A DNA stretch of 17,326 nucleotides from Flavobacterium psychrophilum (lineage in GTDB: Bacteria; Bacteroidota; Bacteroidia; Flavobacteriales; Flavobacteriaceae), in assembly GCA_003243255.1 (NCBI GenBank), contig QFQM01000093.1:1-17326 (forward strand). The letters are read 5' to 3'. How positions within the stretch are numbered: position 1 is the first letter of the stretch; each line of letters starts with the position of its first letter. A program made the translations under genes and the position numbers. The notes under the pieces were generated by a model that was not told where the DNA came from, did not search any database, and saw only the letters and a list, made by a program, of their open reading frames with translations. Of the stretch, positions 7,981-14,973 are shown piece by piece.

Positions 7981-8017
7981 CAAAGATAGACCAGCTATAA
8001 CATATAGCAATAGCTGG
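7981..8017 (-). promoter_or_regulatory. promoter of the MvaI/BcnI-like gene with internal dyad
   Basis: On the minus strand TTG (8010-8008), 19 bp, then TATCTTTG (7988-7981) fits the Bacteroidota promoter, 16 nt before the ATG at 7964. Between the boxes lies a perfect 8-bp inverted repeat, CCAGCTAT (7991-7998) and ATAGCTGG (8010-8017), with an 11-bp spacer. The dyad could be an operator for a controller protein, but none is encoded next to it. The rest of 8018-8173 shows no gene. Confidence 0.5.
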
Positions 8018-8173
8018 TGATTAGTGAGTGCTTTTTGTACAATTACTTCGGCACTTTAATGAAATTTTTAATTGCTTTAAGCCGCTAAAAGACTCAAATA
8101 CTGCCACTTACGAAGTCCTGTGAATGGCGCAAATACTAACGATCAGGGGCACAGTCTTTGATGGCATACCAAC

Positions 8174-9046
8174 ATGGGCAGACAAATTTTCAACAGAACG
8201 ATTAAAGTTGACGGTATCGATATTTTCTATCGGGAAGCTGGCGATAAAATAAATCCATCCGTGTTATTGTTACCAGGCTTTCCAACCTCGTCCATAATGT
8301 TTAAAAACCTGATGACGGCTTTGGCAGACAGGTTTCACCTGATTGCGCCGGATTTCCCGGGATTTGGATTCAGCGCTTTTCCAGATAAAGATCAATTCGA
8401 ATATACATTCAGCAATATATCAGCTTATATCAACAAGTTTACGGATGAGATAAAGCTACAGTCATTCACCATCTATCTGCACGACTATGGCGCTCCTGTC
8501 GGCCTTCGGCTATGTGTAAGTCATCCTGAAAAGATCGAGGGACTAATTGTCCAAAATGGTAATGCCTACGAAGAAGGCGTTGAAAAGATATGGGATGAAA
8601 TGGGGGATTATTGGGAAAACCCTACACCTGAAAAAAAGAAAAAACTATATGCGTTCCTTAGTGAGGAGGGTGTGAAGTGGCAGTATAAAGCAGGAGTGCC
8701 TGAAGAGTTGTTGCCAACAATAAGCCCTGAATTATGGGTGCTTGATTGGGATTCTATGAAAAGGCCCGGTAATATCGATATGCAATACGAGTTGAACTGC
8801 GACTATAAGAATCACATGAAAATGTTCCCCGTCTTTCAGGAGTATTTCCGTGTTTATCAACCACCAGCCCTTGTTATCTGGGGAAAACATGATCCGTTTT
8901 TCAATGTGGGAGAGGCTGTATGTTACAAGCGGGATTTACCTAACGCTCAGGTTCATATTGTCGATGGCAGCCACTGGGTGCTGGAAACAAACTTTGATGA
9001 AGTGTTGAAGCTGATCGATGATTTTTTAAGTAGCATTCATAAGTAA
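8174..9046 (+). CDS. alpha/beta hydrolase (epoxide hydrolase/haloalkane dehalogenase-like)
   Basis: The 290-residue cytoplasmic hydrolase has the canonical fold. An oxyanion-loop region reads LLPGFPTSS (32-40), and DFPGFGFS (60-67) follows strand 4. The nucleophile elbow reads YLHDYGAPVG with Asp104, the acid is in WGKHDPFF (Asp240), and the catalytic His is His267 in DGSHWVLETN. An aspartate nucleophile after His is typical of haloalkane dehalogenases and epoxide hydrolases, not of esterases. The halide-binding Trp that usually follows the nucleophile in dehalogenases is Tyr105 here, so dehalogenation is less likely. The cap domain spans about 130-215. Substrate unknown. It stands alone and is convergent with the DinB gene, 19 bp between stop codons. 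Confidence 0.88.
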   Translation: MGRQIFNRTIKVDGIDIFYREAGDKINPSVLLLPGFPTSSIMFKNLMTALADRFHLIAPDFPGFGFSAFPDKDQFEYTFSNISAYINKFTDEIKLQSFTIYLHDYGAPVGLRLCVSHPEKIEGLIVQNGNAYEEGVEKIWDEMGDYWENPTPEKKKKLYAFLSEEGVKWQYKAGVPEELLPTISPELWVLDWDSMKRPGNIDMQYELNCDYKNHMKMFPVFQEYFRVYQPPALVIWGKHDPFFNVGEAVCYKRDLPNAQVHIVDGSHWVLETNFDEVLKLIDDFLSSIHK

Positions 9047-9065
9047 GCCCTGGTTGGTCAAAATG

Positions 9066-9698
9066 TCAGCGGGCATTCGAAAACCTGGAATCGGCAATGA
9101 TCCTTTTTAATTGATCAGTATGCCGTATGCGATGGGCTACAAGCAACAAAGCCAGTTGGTAAGTGTCCTTGATGCTACGTACACCTTTGCTATCTGTCCT
9201 AAAAATAAAATACCTTCTAAGGTCCTTTGACGCATTGGCCGTGAAAAACTGTTTGGTCAACTCATTGGCTTCAGTAAAAATGCGTACACAAGTCTGCTTG
9301 TTGCAGTATCTGTTGCTGGGCAAGTTCGTTCCCCTCGCTTTGCCCTTTTCCGGTTGCGTGGCATAAGCGAGTGCTTTTTCATCGCCTCCTTTGGTGGAGT
9401 CCACATAACTCGCAGGAAAGGTTGGCTGAGCAAGCGTAAACCATAATTCCCGCACATAGCCTTCATCGATAAGCCCCAGGTGTTCTACAATGTCATTGGC
9501 AGACCAGGTATCAGCATCGATATGATAGAAGAATTGGGAGTCTGTGAGCGAATTAACAACCTTCACCAGCTCATTGTGCGTTGAATCCAGGAGCTTTAGC
9601 ATCCTTTCATGCTCCAGGGTAGTATAAAGCCGCTTTTGAGTCTGTGCTGTAAGCGTAATAGAGCAGGTAAGAGAAAGGATAAGTAAAAGATATTTCAT
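9066..9698 (-). CDS. secreted DinB-like (DinB_2) family protein
   Basis: Counting from the chosen start, this is a 210-residue protein with a signal peptide (MKYLLLILSLTCSITLTA, cut before Gln19). A four-helix DinB/YfiT-type bundle follows. The three expected metal-binding histidines are visible: one in WSANDIVEHLG (His73) and two in LLLVAHRIRHTDQLKRI (His189 and His193). DinB-superfamily proteins are metal-dependent helper enzymes such as thiol S-transferases; an exported member is less usual but common in Bacteroidota. The frame is open 21 codons upstream to 9761, but those residues (MMSSFGVMPEGEH...) precede the signal peptide and look non-coding, so the ATG at 9696-9698 is preferred. The specific substrate is unknown. 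Confidence 0.83.
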   Translation of the reverse strand: MKYLLLILSLTCSITLTAQTQKRLYTTLEHERMLKLLDSTHNELVKVVNSLTDSQFFYHIDADTWSANDIVEHLGLIDEGYVRELWFTLAQPTFPASYVDSTKGGDEKALAYATQPEKGKARGTNLPSNRYCNKQTCVRIFTEANELTKQFFTANASKDLRRYFIFRTDSKGVRSIKDTYQLALLLVAHRIRHTDQLKRIIADSRFSNAR

Positions 9699-9761
9699 GG
9701 TGTGTAGTTGTTGATCTTGTACATGCTCGCCTTCTGGCATAACTCCGAAGCTACTCATCAA

Positions 9762-9903
9762 CTCATTAATTTACGTAGCTTTTTGAGTGAACCGTGGGGA
9801 TTTCATAGTATAACGTTGGAAAGTAAGTTTGAAGTGAAGGAAGGAGACGTTGTGAAAATGACTGGGGGTAAAGAGAGATTAAAGCAACATATCATAAAAC
9901 GAC
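9762..9903. other. intergenic stretch without convincing gene
   Basis: A plus-strand 71-codon frame (9708-9923) crosses this stretch. It overlaps the DinB gene start and ends inside the hairpin at 9904-9930. Its middle reads KFEVKEGDVVKMTGG, which looks gene-like, but there is no promoter and no family I can name. I see nothing else here except possible divergent leader sequence of the DinB gene. Confidence 0.35.
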
Positions 9904-9930
9904 GAAGGGTTCAGACAATCTGAACCCTTC
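9904..9930 (-). terminator. hairpin terminator of the esterase gene
   Basis: A perfect 12-bp stem (GAAGGGTTCAGA at 9904-9915 and its complement at 9919-9930) closes on a 3-nt loop. On the minus strand it is followed by GTCGTTTTATG, a short T run, and it lies 46 bp after the esterase stop codon. On the plus strand no T run follows, so it works best for the esterase transcript. Confidence 0.7.
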
Positions 9931-9975
9931 AACATTATGCGCTCTCGCTATGGCCGATTTTATTCTTTTATCGCA

Positions 9976-10923
9976 TTAGCTGGACTTTTTGAGAAAACGG
10001 TTAACCTCGAGCCAGTAAATGAAAGCATCAAACCAGCGGTTACTGGTTCTGTCGGGATTTCCCAAGCCAAAACCATGACCACCATTCTGGTAAAGGTGAA
10101 ATTCAACCGGCTTGCCCGCTTTGAACCAGGATTGTATCAAACCCGTTTGGCCACCAAAAAGAAAGTCATCAGATGCAATAACATTGAACATGGGAGGAGC
10201 ATTCTTAGGCACCTCTACCGGACCCATTCCGCCATAAATAGGTCCGATGAAAGCCAGTTTCATCGTTTTGGAATGAAGTGTTGAATGCATCGTAAGACCA
10301 GCTCCGGCTGAAAAACCAATCATGCCAATTCTGCTGGTATCTACACCCCACTCTTTAGAACGTTTCAGGATCATGGCATAGGCAGCCTCAGCGTCTGCTA
10401 ACTGGTTGGACAGGTCCATTTGTGGCGGACTTGGTGGTGTTGCTTTTTTTGATGTATCGGAAGAGGCCGGGGGAGCCGTGCGGGGGCGATTCATCCAGGC
10501 TTTGAAATCATCGAGCGCAGGTGGAGTCGGGAAAAGCCGGTATTTCAACACAAAGGCGGCAATGCCCTTATCTGCAAGTGCCTGCGCCACTTCCCAGCCT
10601 TCATTGCCCATCGATAGCCACCGGTAGCCGCCGCCAGGTGCAACGATCACCGCCGCGCCATTTCCCTTTCCTGGTTTAGGTAAGAAAGGAGTAAGCGTCG
10701 CTACAGTAATGTTGCGTGCCATAGGATCGCCCCACTGACGAAACCAGGATTCAGTGGCTGGCTGATTCTCGACACCGCCAGTGCCGAGCAATATGGCATT
10801 TGGCTCTTTAGGAGCTGCTAAAGGATAAATGGTGCCGTCTTGTGCCATGGCGGCTGCAGATAAAATCAGTAGCGTAAATGCTAAAATGAATGACTTAACG
10901 CAAGCTGTTAGATAACGAATCAT
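9976..10923 (-). CDS. secreted alpha/beta hydrolase (esterase, BD-FAE/dienelactone hydrolase-like)
   Basis: The 315-residue protein has a signal peptide (MIRYLTACVKSFILAF then TLLILSAAAMA, cut before Gln). The fold is of the lipase/esterase type often annexed to carbohydrate esterases: PGGGYRWLSMGNEGW is the oxyanion loop, MIGFSAGAG the nucleophile elbow (Ser204 from this start), ASDDFLFG the acid (Asp251 or Asp252) and NGGHGFGLG the catalytic His282. A Pro/Thr/Ser/Lys-rich insertion (about 145-168, RPRTAPPASSDTSKK...) lies before the nucleophile. It likely cleaves an ester on a sugar or glycoside outside the cytoplasm, which would fit with the rhamnosidase though they are far apart. The frame is open to 10998, but the signal peptide begins at the ATG at 10921-10923. 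Confidence 0.9.
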   Translation of the reverse strand: MIRYLTACVKSFILAFTLLILSAAAMAQDGTIYPLAAPKEPNAILLGTGGVENQPATESWFRQWGDPMARNITVATLTPFLPKPGKGNGAAVIVAPGGGYRWLSMGNEGWEVAQALADKGIAAFVLKYRLFPTPPALDDFKAWMNRPRTAPPASSDTSKKATPPSPPQMDLSNQLADAEAAYAMILKRSKEWGVDTSRIGMIGFSAGAGLTMHSTLHSKTMKLAFIGPIYGGMGPVEVPKNAPPMFNVIASDDFLFGGQTGLIQSWFKAGKPVEFHLYQNGGHGFGLGNPDRTSNRWFDAFIYWLEVNRFLKKSS

Positions 10924-11001
10924 AAAGATTGATTTATAAATTGAAAGGGTATTAATAAAATGAATAACCCGAAGTGCTAACGATTGTGCTGAGGCCATCT
11001 A

Positions 11002-11325
11002 ATGTACCATGTTTCCGACAACACTCCACAATTGGTCGTTGTGCGTTTTGTCTCAAGTTTTGTTAGGTATTTTTCGTCTAATCTGGAATTCTTACATATC
11101 TACCGCGTGGCACCAACGGCTACTAACTATCAGGTTTACATATCATACAATGAAACATGGCAACTGCTGGGTGAAGGAGAATTTTCTATCTTCAAGAACA
11201 TCCCGTTGTGGCAAGTGAAAACTTTTGATGAAGTAAAAGCGCGGTATATCGGGCTGCGGGCAACGAAGAAGACACAGAATAACAATACAGTAGGGTATGC
11301 GGAGTTGGATATAATTACAAAATAG
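11002..11325 (+). pseudogene. C-terminal fragment of an F5/8 type C (discoidin) domain protein
   Basis: The 107-codon frame ends like a discoidin carbohydrate-binding domain: ATNYQVYISYNETWQLLGEG (about residues 40-59), FSIFKNIPLWQVKTF, ARYIGLRATKK and GYAELDIITK. This is the closing half of modules found at the C terminus of Bacteroidota fucosidases, sialidases and other glycoside hydrolases. The first half of the domain and any catalytic domain are missing. Residues 1-38 (SSFVRYFSSNLEFLHIY) resemble a degraded piece of the same domain. There is no signal peptide. It is most likely the tail of a glycoside hydrolase gene cut off by a rearrangement or by insertions at the neighbouring tRNA locus. 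The stop codon lies within the hairpin at 11320-11366. Confidence 0.6.
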
Positions 11326-11366
11326 AATGAAAAAGCCGCGCTTAGCGCGGCTTTTTCATTCTATTT
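11320..11366. terminator. perfect 22-bp bidirectional hairpin terminator
   Basis: Arms at 11320-11341 and 11345-11366 are exact reverse complements around a TTA loop. The core is GCCGCGC/GCGCGGC flanked by A5 and T5, so a U-rich tail results in either direction. On the plus strand it ends the discoidin fragment. On the minus strand it follows the degenerate tRNA 3' end at 11370-11397, as a tRNA terminator would. Confidence 0.88.
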
Positions 11367-11369
11367 TCA

Positions 11370-11397
11370 GCTCCCCCTTCAGGACAGTCTTTGAACC
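11370..11397 (-). other. degenerate tRNA-Asn 3' end (old attachment-site scar)
   Basis: GCTCCCCCTTCAGGAC (11370-11385) is identical to 14737-14752, the acceptor and T-stem 3' side of the tRNA-Asn fragment. After a 5-bp insertion (AGTCT) the match resumes with TTGAACC (11391-11397), the T-loop. Similarity stops there. The position beside a hairpin terminator is the same as at the second copy. It probably marks the far end of an older integration at the same tRNA gene. Confidence 0.6.
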
Positions 11398-11572
11398 AAT
11401 TAGTGCTTGATTTAGAGGCTTTTGCTGATTTGCCGGACTGAAAGCTTATCTGGTGAATGATTTTGACGTATGTCGATTGTTTCTCAGGGCTATCTTTTGG
11501 CTGAATAGTCGTGGGGTTGTCGAAGCATTGCTTTAATTCTCTATGTTATTGCATCAGATTGTACTCTATAAG
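11398..11572. other. non-coding stretch downstream of the nuclease-like gene
   Basis: No frame with coding character, hairpin or promoter was seen. It lies between the scar and the stop of the next minus-strand gene and would be inside the older island. Confidence 0.4.
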
Positions 11573-12370
11573 TTAGAATCGATCATTATCAAATCTGGAT
11601 ATATCCGTTATTTCGGCATATAGTTCTCTGTTTATTTCTGGTTGAAAAACAAAGTTAGTTTCCTTGTCGCCCTTCTTACTTGGTTTAATATTAATCATTA
11701 CTACATGTTTAGGTAGTTGTTCAGAACTCACAAACCCTAATGTTTTGTTTATCACATCATCACTAAACTCTAAATCTTTACCGAATAAATACCTAAATGA
11801 AAGTTGATAAGAAAGTGGAATAGAGAGCTTGTGTAAGCTATCTCCCTTTTTATTAAGATGAATGGCTGTATTAGCGGGTAAAACAGAAGTATATGTACCT
11901 GGTATTTTCGGGAGAAGGCCAGAGGCTTTGTTTTTTGAATTGTCGAGACCGGTTGGTGCTAAGTTAGACATGTATTGATAATTGTATAACAGGAGTCTGG
12001 CTGAAGGGGCGTTTTGATAAATTCTCTTTAATTGAGTAAAATCAAGCTTTGTATACTCATCACTATTTGCATATCTTCTTTTCGCTTCAAGAAATGCTGC
12101 ACCTCTAATTGAATCTCCATCTTTGTATTCTATTTGTATAACAAATGCAATGTCACCAAAGTGCTTTTCTAAGTTTCCTTTTAATTTAAAAGAAGTAATA
12201 AAAATATTATTAAATGTAGTTAGTACTTCAACTTTGCTAAAACGCATAGATGTCAAGGCAACCAAAATTCGTCGGGAAATGTAATCTTCATCCCAATTGG
12301 CTGGATAAGCATCTTCTATTTCTTCCTGTATTCTTTCTTCTAAAGTTTGACTGAACTTTAAAAGAGTCAT
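11573..12370 (-). CDS. hypothetical protein with PD-(D/E)xK nuclease-like signature
   Basis: The 265-residue protein matches no family I can name. Its centre shows a nuclease-like pattern: FGDIAFVIQIEYKDGD has an Asp in a strand (Asp73 from this start), followed 22 residues later by AAFLEAKRRY with Glu95-Ala-Lys97, and then a helix LDFTQLKRIYQ with a Gln as in RecB/Mrr-type motifs. The order D...E-x-K...Q fits a PD-(D/E)xK active site. The N-terminal 60 residues are helical (FSQTLEERIQEEIED) and the C-terminal half is mixed. I start it at the ATG at 12368-12370 (MTLLKFSQ); the frame is open 10 codons more, to 12400. It is strongly A+T-rich compared with the left part of the window. It is the distal gene of the putative older island, on the same strand as the AlbA_2 gene but 580 bp away. 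Function in defence is inference only. Confidence 0.65.
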   Translation of the reverse strand: MTLLKFSQTLEERIQEEIEDAYPANWDEDYISRRILVALTSMRFSKVEVLTTFNNIFITSFKLKGNLEKHFGDIAFVIQIEYKDGDSIRGAAFLEAKRRYANSDEYTKLDFTQLKRIYQNAPSARLLLYNYQYMSNLAPTGLDNSKNKASGLLPKIPGTYTSVLPANTAIHLNKKGDSLHKLSIPLSYQLSFRYLFGKDLEFSDDVINKTLGFVSSEQLPKHVVMINIKPSKKGDKETNFVFQPEINRELYAEITDISRFDNDRF

Positions 12371-12950
12371 TTTATTTAACTGCTGCCTAGGTTGCCACAT
12401 GATTATAGAATATTGTTTTAGGCTATAATCGATTTAAGTGAATTTACAAAATAGTTAGGTAATCTTATGAATATGCGCAAGCAATTTGAAACAGTTTTTG
12501 TAAATCGTATATCCTTTTGCGGATGGCAAAGCAATGAACGAGGACGCTTATTCATGCATATATTATCGGACTCAAAGCGAGACTAAAGTTCGAGTTTAAG
12601 AGATTAAAGCCCATCGAAGGCAATAAGCCTAAACTATAAATTGGATTAGACAGTTTTTGAATCAGTTTAACCGGAGATTTACAACCCTTGGCTACTAGAA
12701 TAATCTTTCTTGTAAAAGAAGTAATCTCGTAGTTTTTTGTTCTTTGACTAAACTGCTTGTAAAGGATTTAATTTTATCTATTTCTGGTTTCCGTGTTGTT
12801 GAAGATTATTTTTTAAATTAATAAACCTCTATGTAACGTAGTTTCTGGCCATAATTAAATGTAATCCAATTAGTTGTATTCTTGTCTCTAATAGATCTCT
12901 AATTATGACTCTAATTATGACCCTAATCGCGTCTTTAATTTGATCACTGT
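12371..12950. other. A+T-rich 580-bp spacer
   Basis: The stretch holds many stops in all frames. A 39-codon plus-strand frame at 12467-12586 (MNMRKQFETVFVNRISFCGW...) is the longest start-to-stop frame I found, with no promoter or family; I would not call it a gene. The right end contains imperfect short repeats described separately. The stretch may contain the promoter of the nuclease-like gene, but no TAnnTTTG box was found on the minus strand. Confidence 0.4.
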
Positions 12951-12960
12951 CTAATGATCC
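12884..12960. repeat. imperfect 12-bp tandem repeats
   Basis: Copies of a unit close to GACTCTAATTAT follow one another: GTCTCTAATA, GATCTCTAATTAT, GACTCTAATTAT, GACCCTAATCGC, GTCTTTAATTT and a weaker GTCTAAT. They lie directly after the AlbA_2 gene and overlap its last codons. They may come from slippage, or be a binding array; no hairpin is formed. Confidence 0.6.
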
Positions 12961-14630
12961 TTGTGTTTATTTATTGGAGCTAAAACCCATTTCGAAACGG
13001 CATCAGATCCGATATTCTGGATTCTTTTCTGATTTCTAAGGGTAGAAAGCAAATTGTTTATTTTGACCTTTTTTTGTTTATCATCCATCCATTCTGGTAG
13101 CTTTTTCCAGAGTAATTCGTCAATATCTTTTCTATTTAGATGACCATGTTCTTTTATAGATTTTTCAATAAAATCTAAATAATAAGGATCATCAAAGCCT
13201 TTATTCTTCGAATAATCTGCTTTTCTGCCAATTTTCTGGGCTATCTTTTGTGCAATAAAGAAGTTCGGCTTTCGCCCTTCAATTAGACGTTTTGCTTTTA
13301 AGTGTCTTTCACCTTCTATACTTAAGGGAAGCTTCTTTTGAACCTTGTCTAACAAAATGATCTCTTCTAAGCTAAGGTCTGTATTAGAGGCAAGTACACG
13401 TGCATAATCCTGATTTAATATTTTGCCAGTCAATGTAACTTTGACTTTACCATTACTGAGATCATAATCAGGTAAAGGGAAAAAACGGAATCTTTGGAAA
13501 TTATATATTTTTCTAATTCCACCTCCAGCGGTGTCAACCATCTTAAGGTTAAACATAGCATTGGCTAAAAACTTATTTCGATATTGTTCTTCTGGGGCAT
13601 CATCAATTACTACTTTTTCTACTGATCCTGGAATAAAGCTTCCAACATTGGTAAATGTAAGTTGATCATCTGATTCTATCACATTGATACGGCCAGCTTT
13701 TGTGTAATCTTGGTGAGCAATACAATTATTGATAACTTCACGGATCGCATAAGGTTCGTATTGATCAACTTCTTCAGGAAAAAGAGAGCCGTCTTTAAGA
13801 TAACGGTATTTCAAATTCCGAATTTTAGTATATGCTTTATCTACCGCAAGTAACATTGGTGGACTAAATATTGCATAATCTTTATCGTTTCCAAAACTGT
13901 CTTTTAAAAGCCAACGAATTTTTACCTCAGCCGGACTAATGTAGTGTTCAGATTCTTCTTTCCCTAATAAAATAATGGCAGTCCGAGTTATCTTACCCTT
14001 TATAAGAACTTTAGCTTTATTTAAGAATGTCTCATCATCCCAACTATCAACTTCAGTAGCACTACCTACAAATTTATTTTTATAGTTTAACCTCGCTACC
14101 TGAATTGCTTTAGGGTCTAAGTCATGAAGCGTTGCTTCAGGGACAACAACAGCACTCCTATCCTCTGCCAAGGCTTGCGAGCGAATTCTATCAATTTCCT
14201 CAATATTAAGAGCATTAAGTTCTTCATCATCTCGCCCGTAATAATGGCCTTCCCATGCTATTGGGATACCTTTAGGTGCGGCGGGTATCTGAAACATTAT
14301 CACTCTGCCTTCGGGTAATTGCAATTCAAAAATCTCAATAAAAGTTACTCGATTGGTTGTTTTATTTGCAATTTCAGATTTAAGACTGTCGAGATCTTTT
14401 CTTTGAGGTCGGAATTGGTATCCAACTATATCATGATGTTCATTTTCTATTCCAAAGACCAGCCATCCACAAGATTTTCCTTTTAAATTGGCTTCATTAG
14501 CAATAGAAGAAAAATATTTTCCAAGTTTATTGAAATCATAGGTAGTCTTTGCCTCCTTAAATTCAACTATCTCTGTTTCTCCTGGCAAACTTCGTAGATA
14601 GGACAATGTCTTTATTAGGTCATCTTTCAT
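12951..14630 (-). CDS. AlbA_2 (Schlafen-type) and HATPase domain ATP-binding protein
   Basis: The 559-residue protein opens with an AlbA_2 domain (about 1-150): ETEIVEFKEAK (Glu23-Phe-Lys25), FSSIANEANLKGKSCGWLVFGIE, and EGHYYGRDDE. This nucleic-acid-binding domain is shared with Schlafen proteins. A RecG-like HATPase_c_4 region follows (about 290-400): YEPYAIREVINNCIAHQDYT holds the E-x-x-x-N-x-x-x-H N-box (Glu298 to His306), with LTFTNVGSFIPG and MVDTAGGGIRKIY after it. The C-terminal 90 residues form a winged helix (EHGHLNRKDIDELLWKKL). Such proteins are often annotated as transcriptional regulators or RNA-binding ATPases and are frequent on mobile islands and in defence clusters. There is no Walker A motif. 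It ends 67 bp before the tRNA terminator, so it lies directly next to the attachment site. Its partner may be the nuclease-like gene. Confidence 0.88.
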   Translation of the reverse strand: MKDDLIKTLSYLRSLPGETEIVEFKEAKTTYDFNKLGKYFSSIANEANLKGKSCGWLVFGIENEHHDIVGYQFRPQRKDLDSLKSEIANKTTNRVTFIEIFELQLPEGRVIMFQIPAAPKGIPIAWEGHYYGRDDEELNALNIEEIDRIRSQALAEDRSAVVVPEATLHDLDPKAIQVARLNYKNKFVGSATEVDSWDDETFLNKAKVLIKGKITRTAIILLGKEESEHYISPAEVKIRWLLKDSFGNDKDYAIFSPPMLLAVDKAYTKIRNLKYRYLKDGSLFPEEVDQYEPYAIREVINNCIAHQDYTKAGRINVIESDDQLTFTNVGSFIPGSVEKVVIDDAPEEQYRNKFLANAMFNLKMVDTAGGGIRKIYNFQRFRFFPLPDYDLSNGKVKVTLTGKILNQDYARVLASNTDLSLEEIILLDKVQKKLPLSIEGERHLKAKRLIEGRKPNFFIAQKIAQKIGRKADYSKNKGFDDPYYLDFIEKSIKEHGHLNRKDIDELLWKKLPEWMDDKQKKVKINNLLSTLRNQKRIQNIGSDAVSKWVLAPINKHKDH

Positions 14631-14696
14631 TAAGTGAAATTAATAAAGATTGAATAACTGAGGCGTAGGGGAAAAAGGTAAGAGTTCTTAAATGAA

Positions 14697-14719
14697 AAAG
14701 GTCGCCATTGGCGACCTTT
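14697..14719 (-). terminator. hairpin terminator following the tRNA-Asn 3' end
   Basis: AAAGGTCGCC (14697-14706) and GGCGACCTTT (14710-14719) pair perfectly around ATT. On the minus strand the stem is followed by a run of five T. It lies 18 bp after the 3' end of the tRNA fragment and so looks like the original terminator of that tRNA gene. Confidence 0.8.
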
Positions 14720-14737
14720 GTAAGACTGTCATGCTTG

Positions 14738-14779
14738 CTCCCCCTTCAGGACTTGAACCTGAGACCCTCTGATTAACAG
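14738..14779 (-). other. tRNA-Asn(GTT) 3' fragment, attachment site of the integrative element
   Basis: Read on the minus strand, the 42 nt from 14779 to 14738 fit tRNA positions 32-73. The anticodon loop CTGTTAA has anticodon GTT (Asn). The 3' anticodon strand is TCAGA and the variable loop GGGTC. The T-arm is TCAGG-TTCAAGT-CCTGA, the acceptor strand AGGGGGA, then discriminator G; CCA is not encoded. The bases before the loop do not pair with TCAGA and no D-arm follows upstream, so the 5' half is absent. This is the usual footprint of a tyrosine recombinase that crosses over at the anticodon loop. The 5' half should lie beyond the right edge of the window in a restored tRNA gene. Confidence 0.82.
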
Positions 14780-14909
14780 CTGCGAAAATGCCTTAATCAG
14801 GTCAAATCAGGGTTAACTTGGCTTAACTTAACTGTTTAAATATCAACCACTTAATGTTTTTTGACTAATTTGGTCGAAGCCCGCTAAAGGCCCCTTAACG
14901 GGTTTTTGC
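14780..14909. other. element end: possible arm sites and terminator-like hairpin
   Basis: Inside the element, next to the attachment site, GGGTTAACTTGGCTTAACTT (around 14811-14830) contains TTAACTT twice, and TTAACT occurs again at once; these may be integrase arm-type sites. CCCGCTAA (14880-14887) and TTAACGGG (14895-14902) pair with one mismatch and are followed by TTTTT, a weak plus-strand terminator. No gene is seen. Confidence 0.4.
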
Positions 14910-14929
14910 TGGCAAATTGTTGGCAAATT
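14910..14929 (+). repeat. direct repeat upstream of the integrase gene
   Basis: TGGCAAATT occurs at 14910-14918 and 14921-14929, an 11-bp period (about one helical turn), 45 bp before the integrase ATG. It may bind the integrase or an excisionase side by side on one face of the helix. Confidence 0.5.
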
Positions 14930-14973
14930 TTGGATGTCGGAGAGCTATTTGTGAACCTGAAAAAATTAGTCAA

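Noticed and set aside
9708..9923. 71-codon plus-strand frame between DinB and esterase genes
   Set aside because: Overlaps the signal peptide region of the DinB gene and ends within a terminator stem; the gene-like stretch KFEVKEGDVVKMTGG is too short to support a call.
9937..10284. 115-codon plus-strand frame within the esterase gene
   Set aside because: Antisense to a clear alpha/beta hydrolase with a complete catalytic triad.
12467..12586. 39-codon plus-strand frame in the A+T-rich spacer
   Set aside because: Has an ATG and stop but no promoter, no family and no neighbour link; could be chance.
12884..12960. CRISPR array
   Set aside because: Units are about 12 bp, adjoin without unique spacers and drift in sequence; no cas genes are present.
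14738..14779. Complete tRNA gene
   Set aside because: The 5' half is absent: no D-arm, and the bases before the anticodon loop do not pair with the 3' anticodon strand. It is a fragment.
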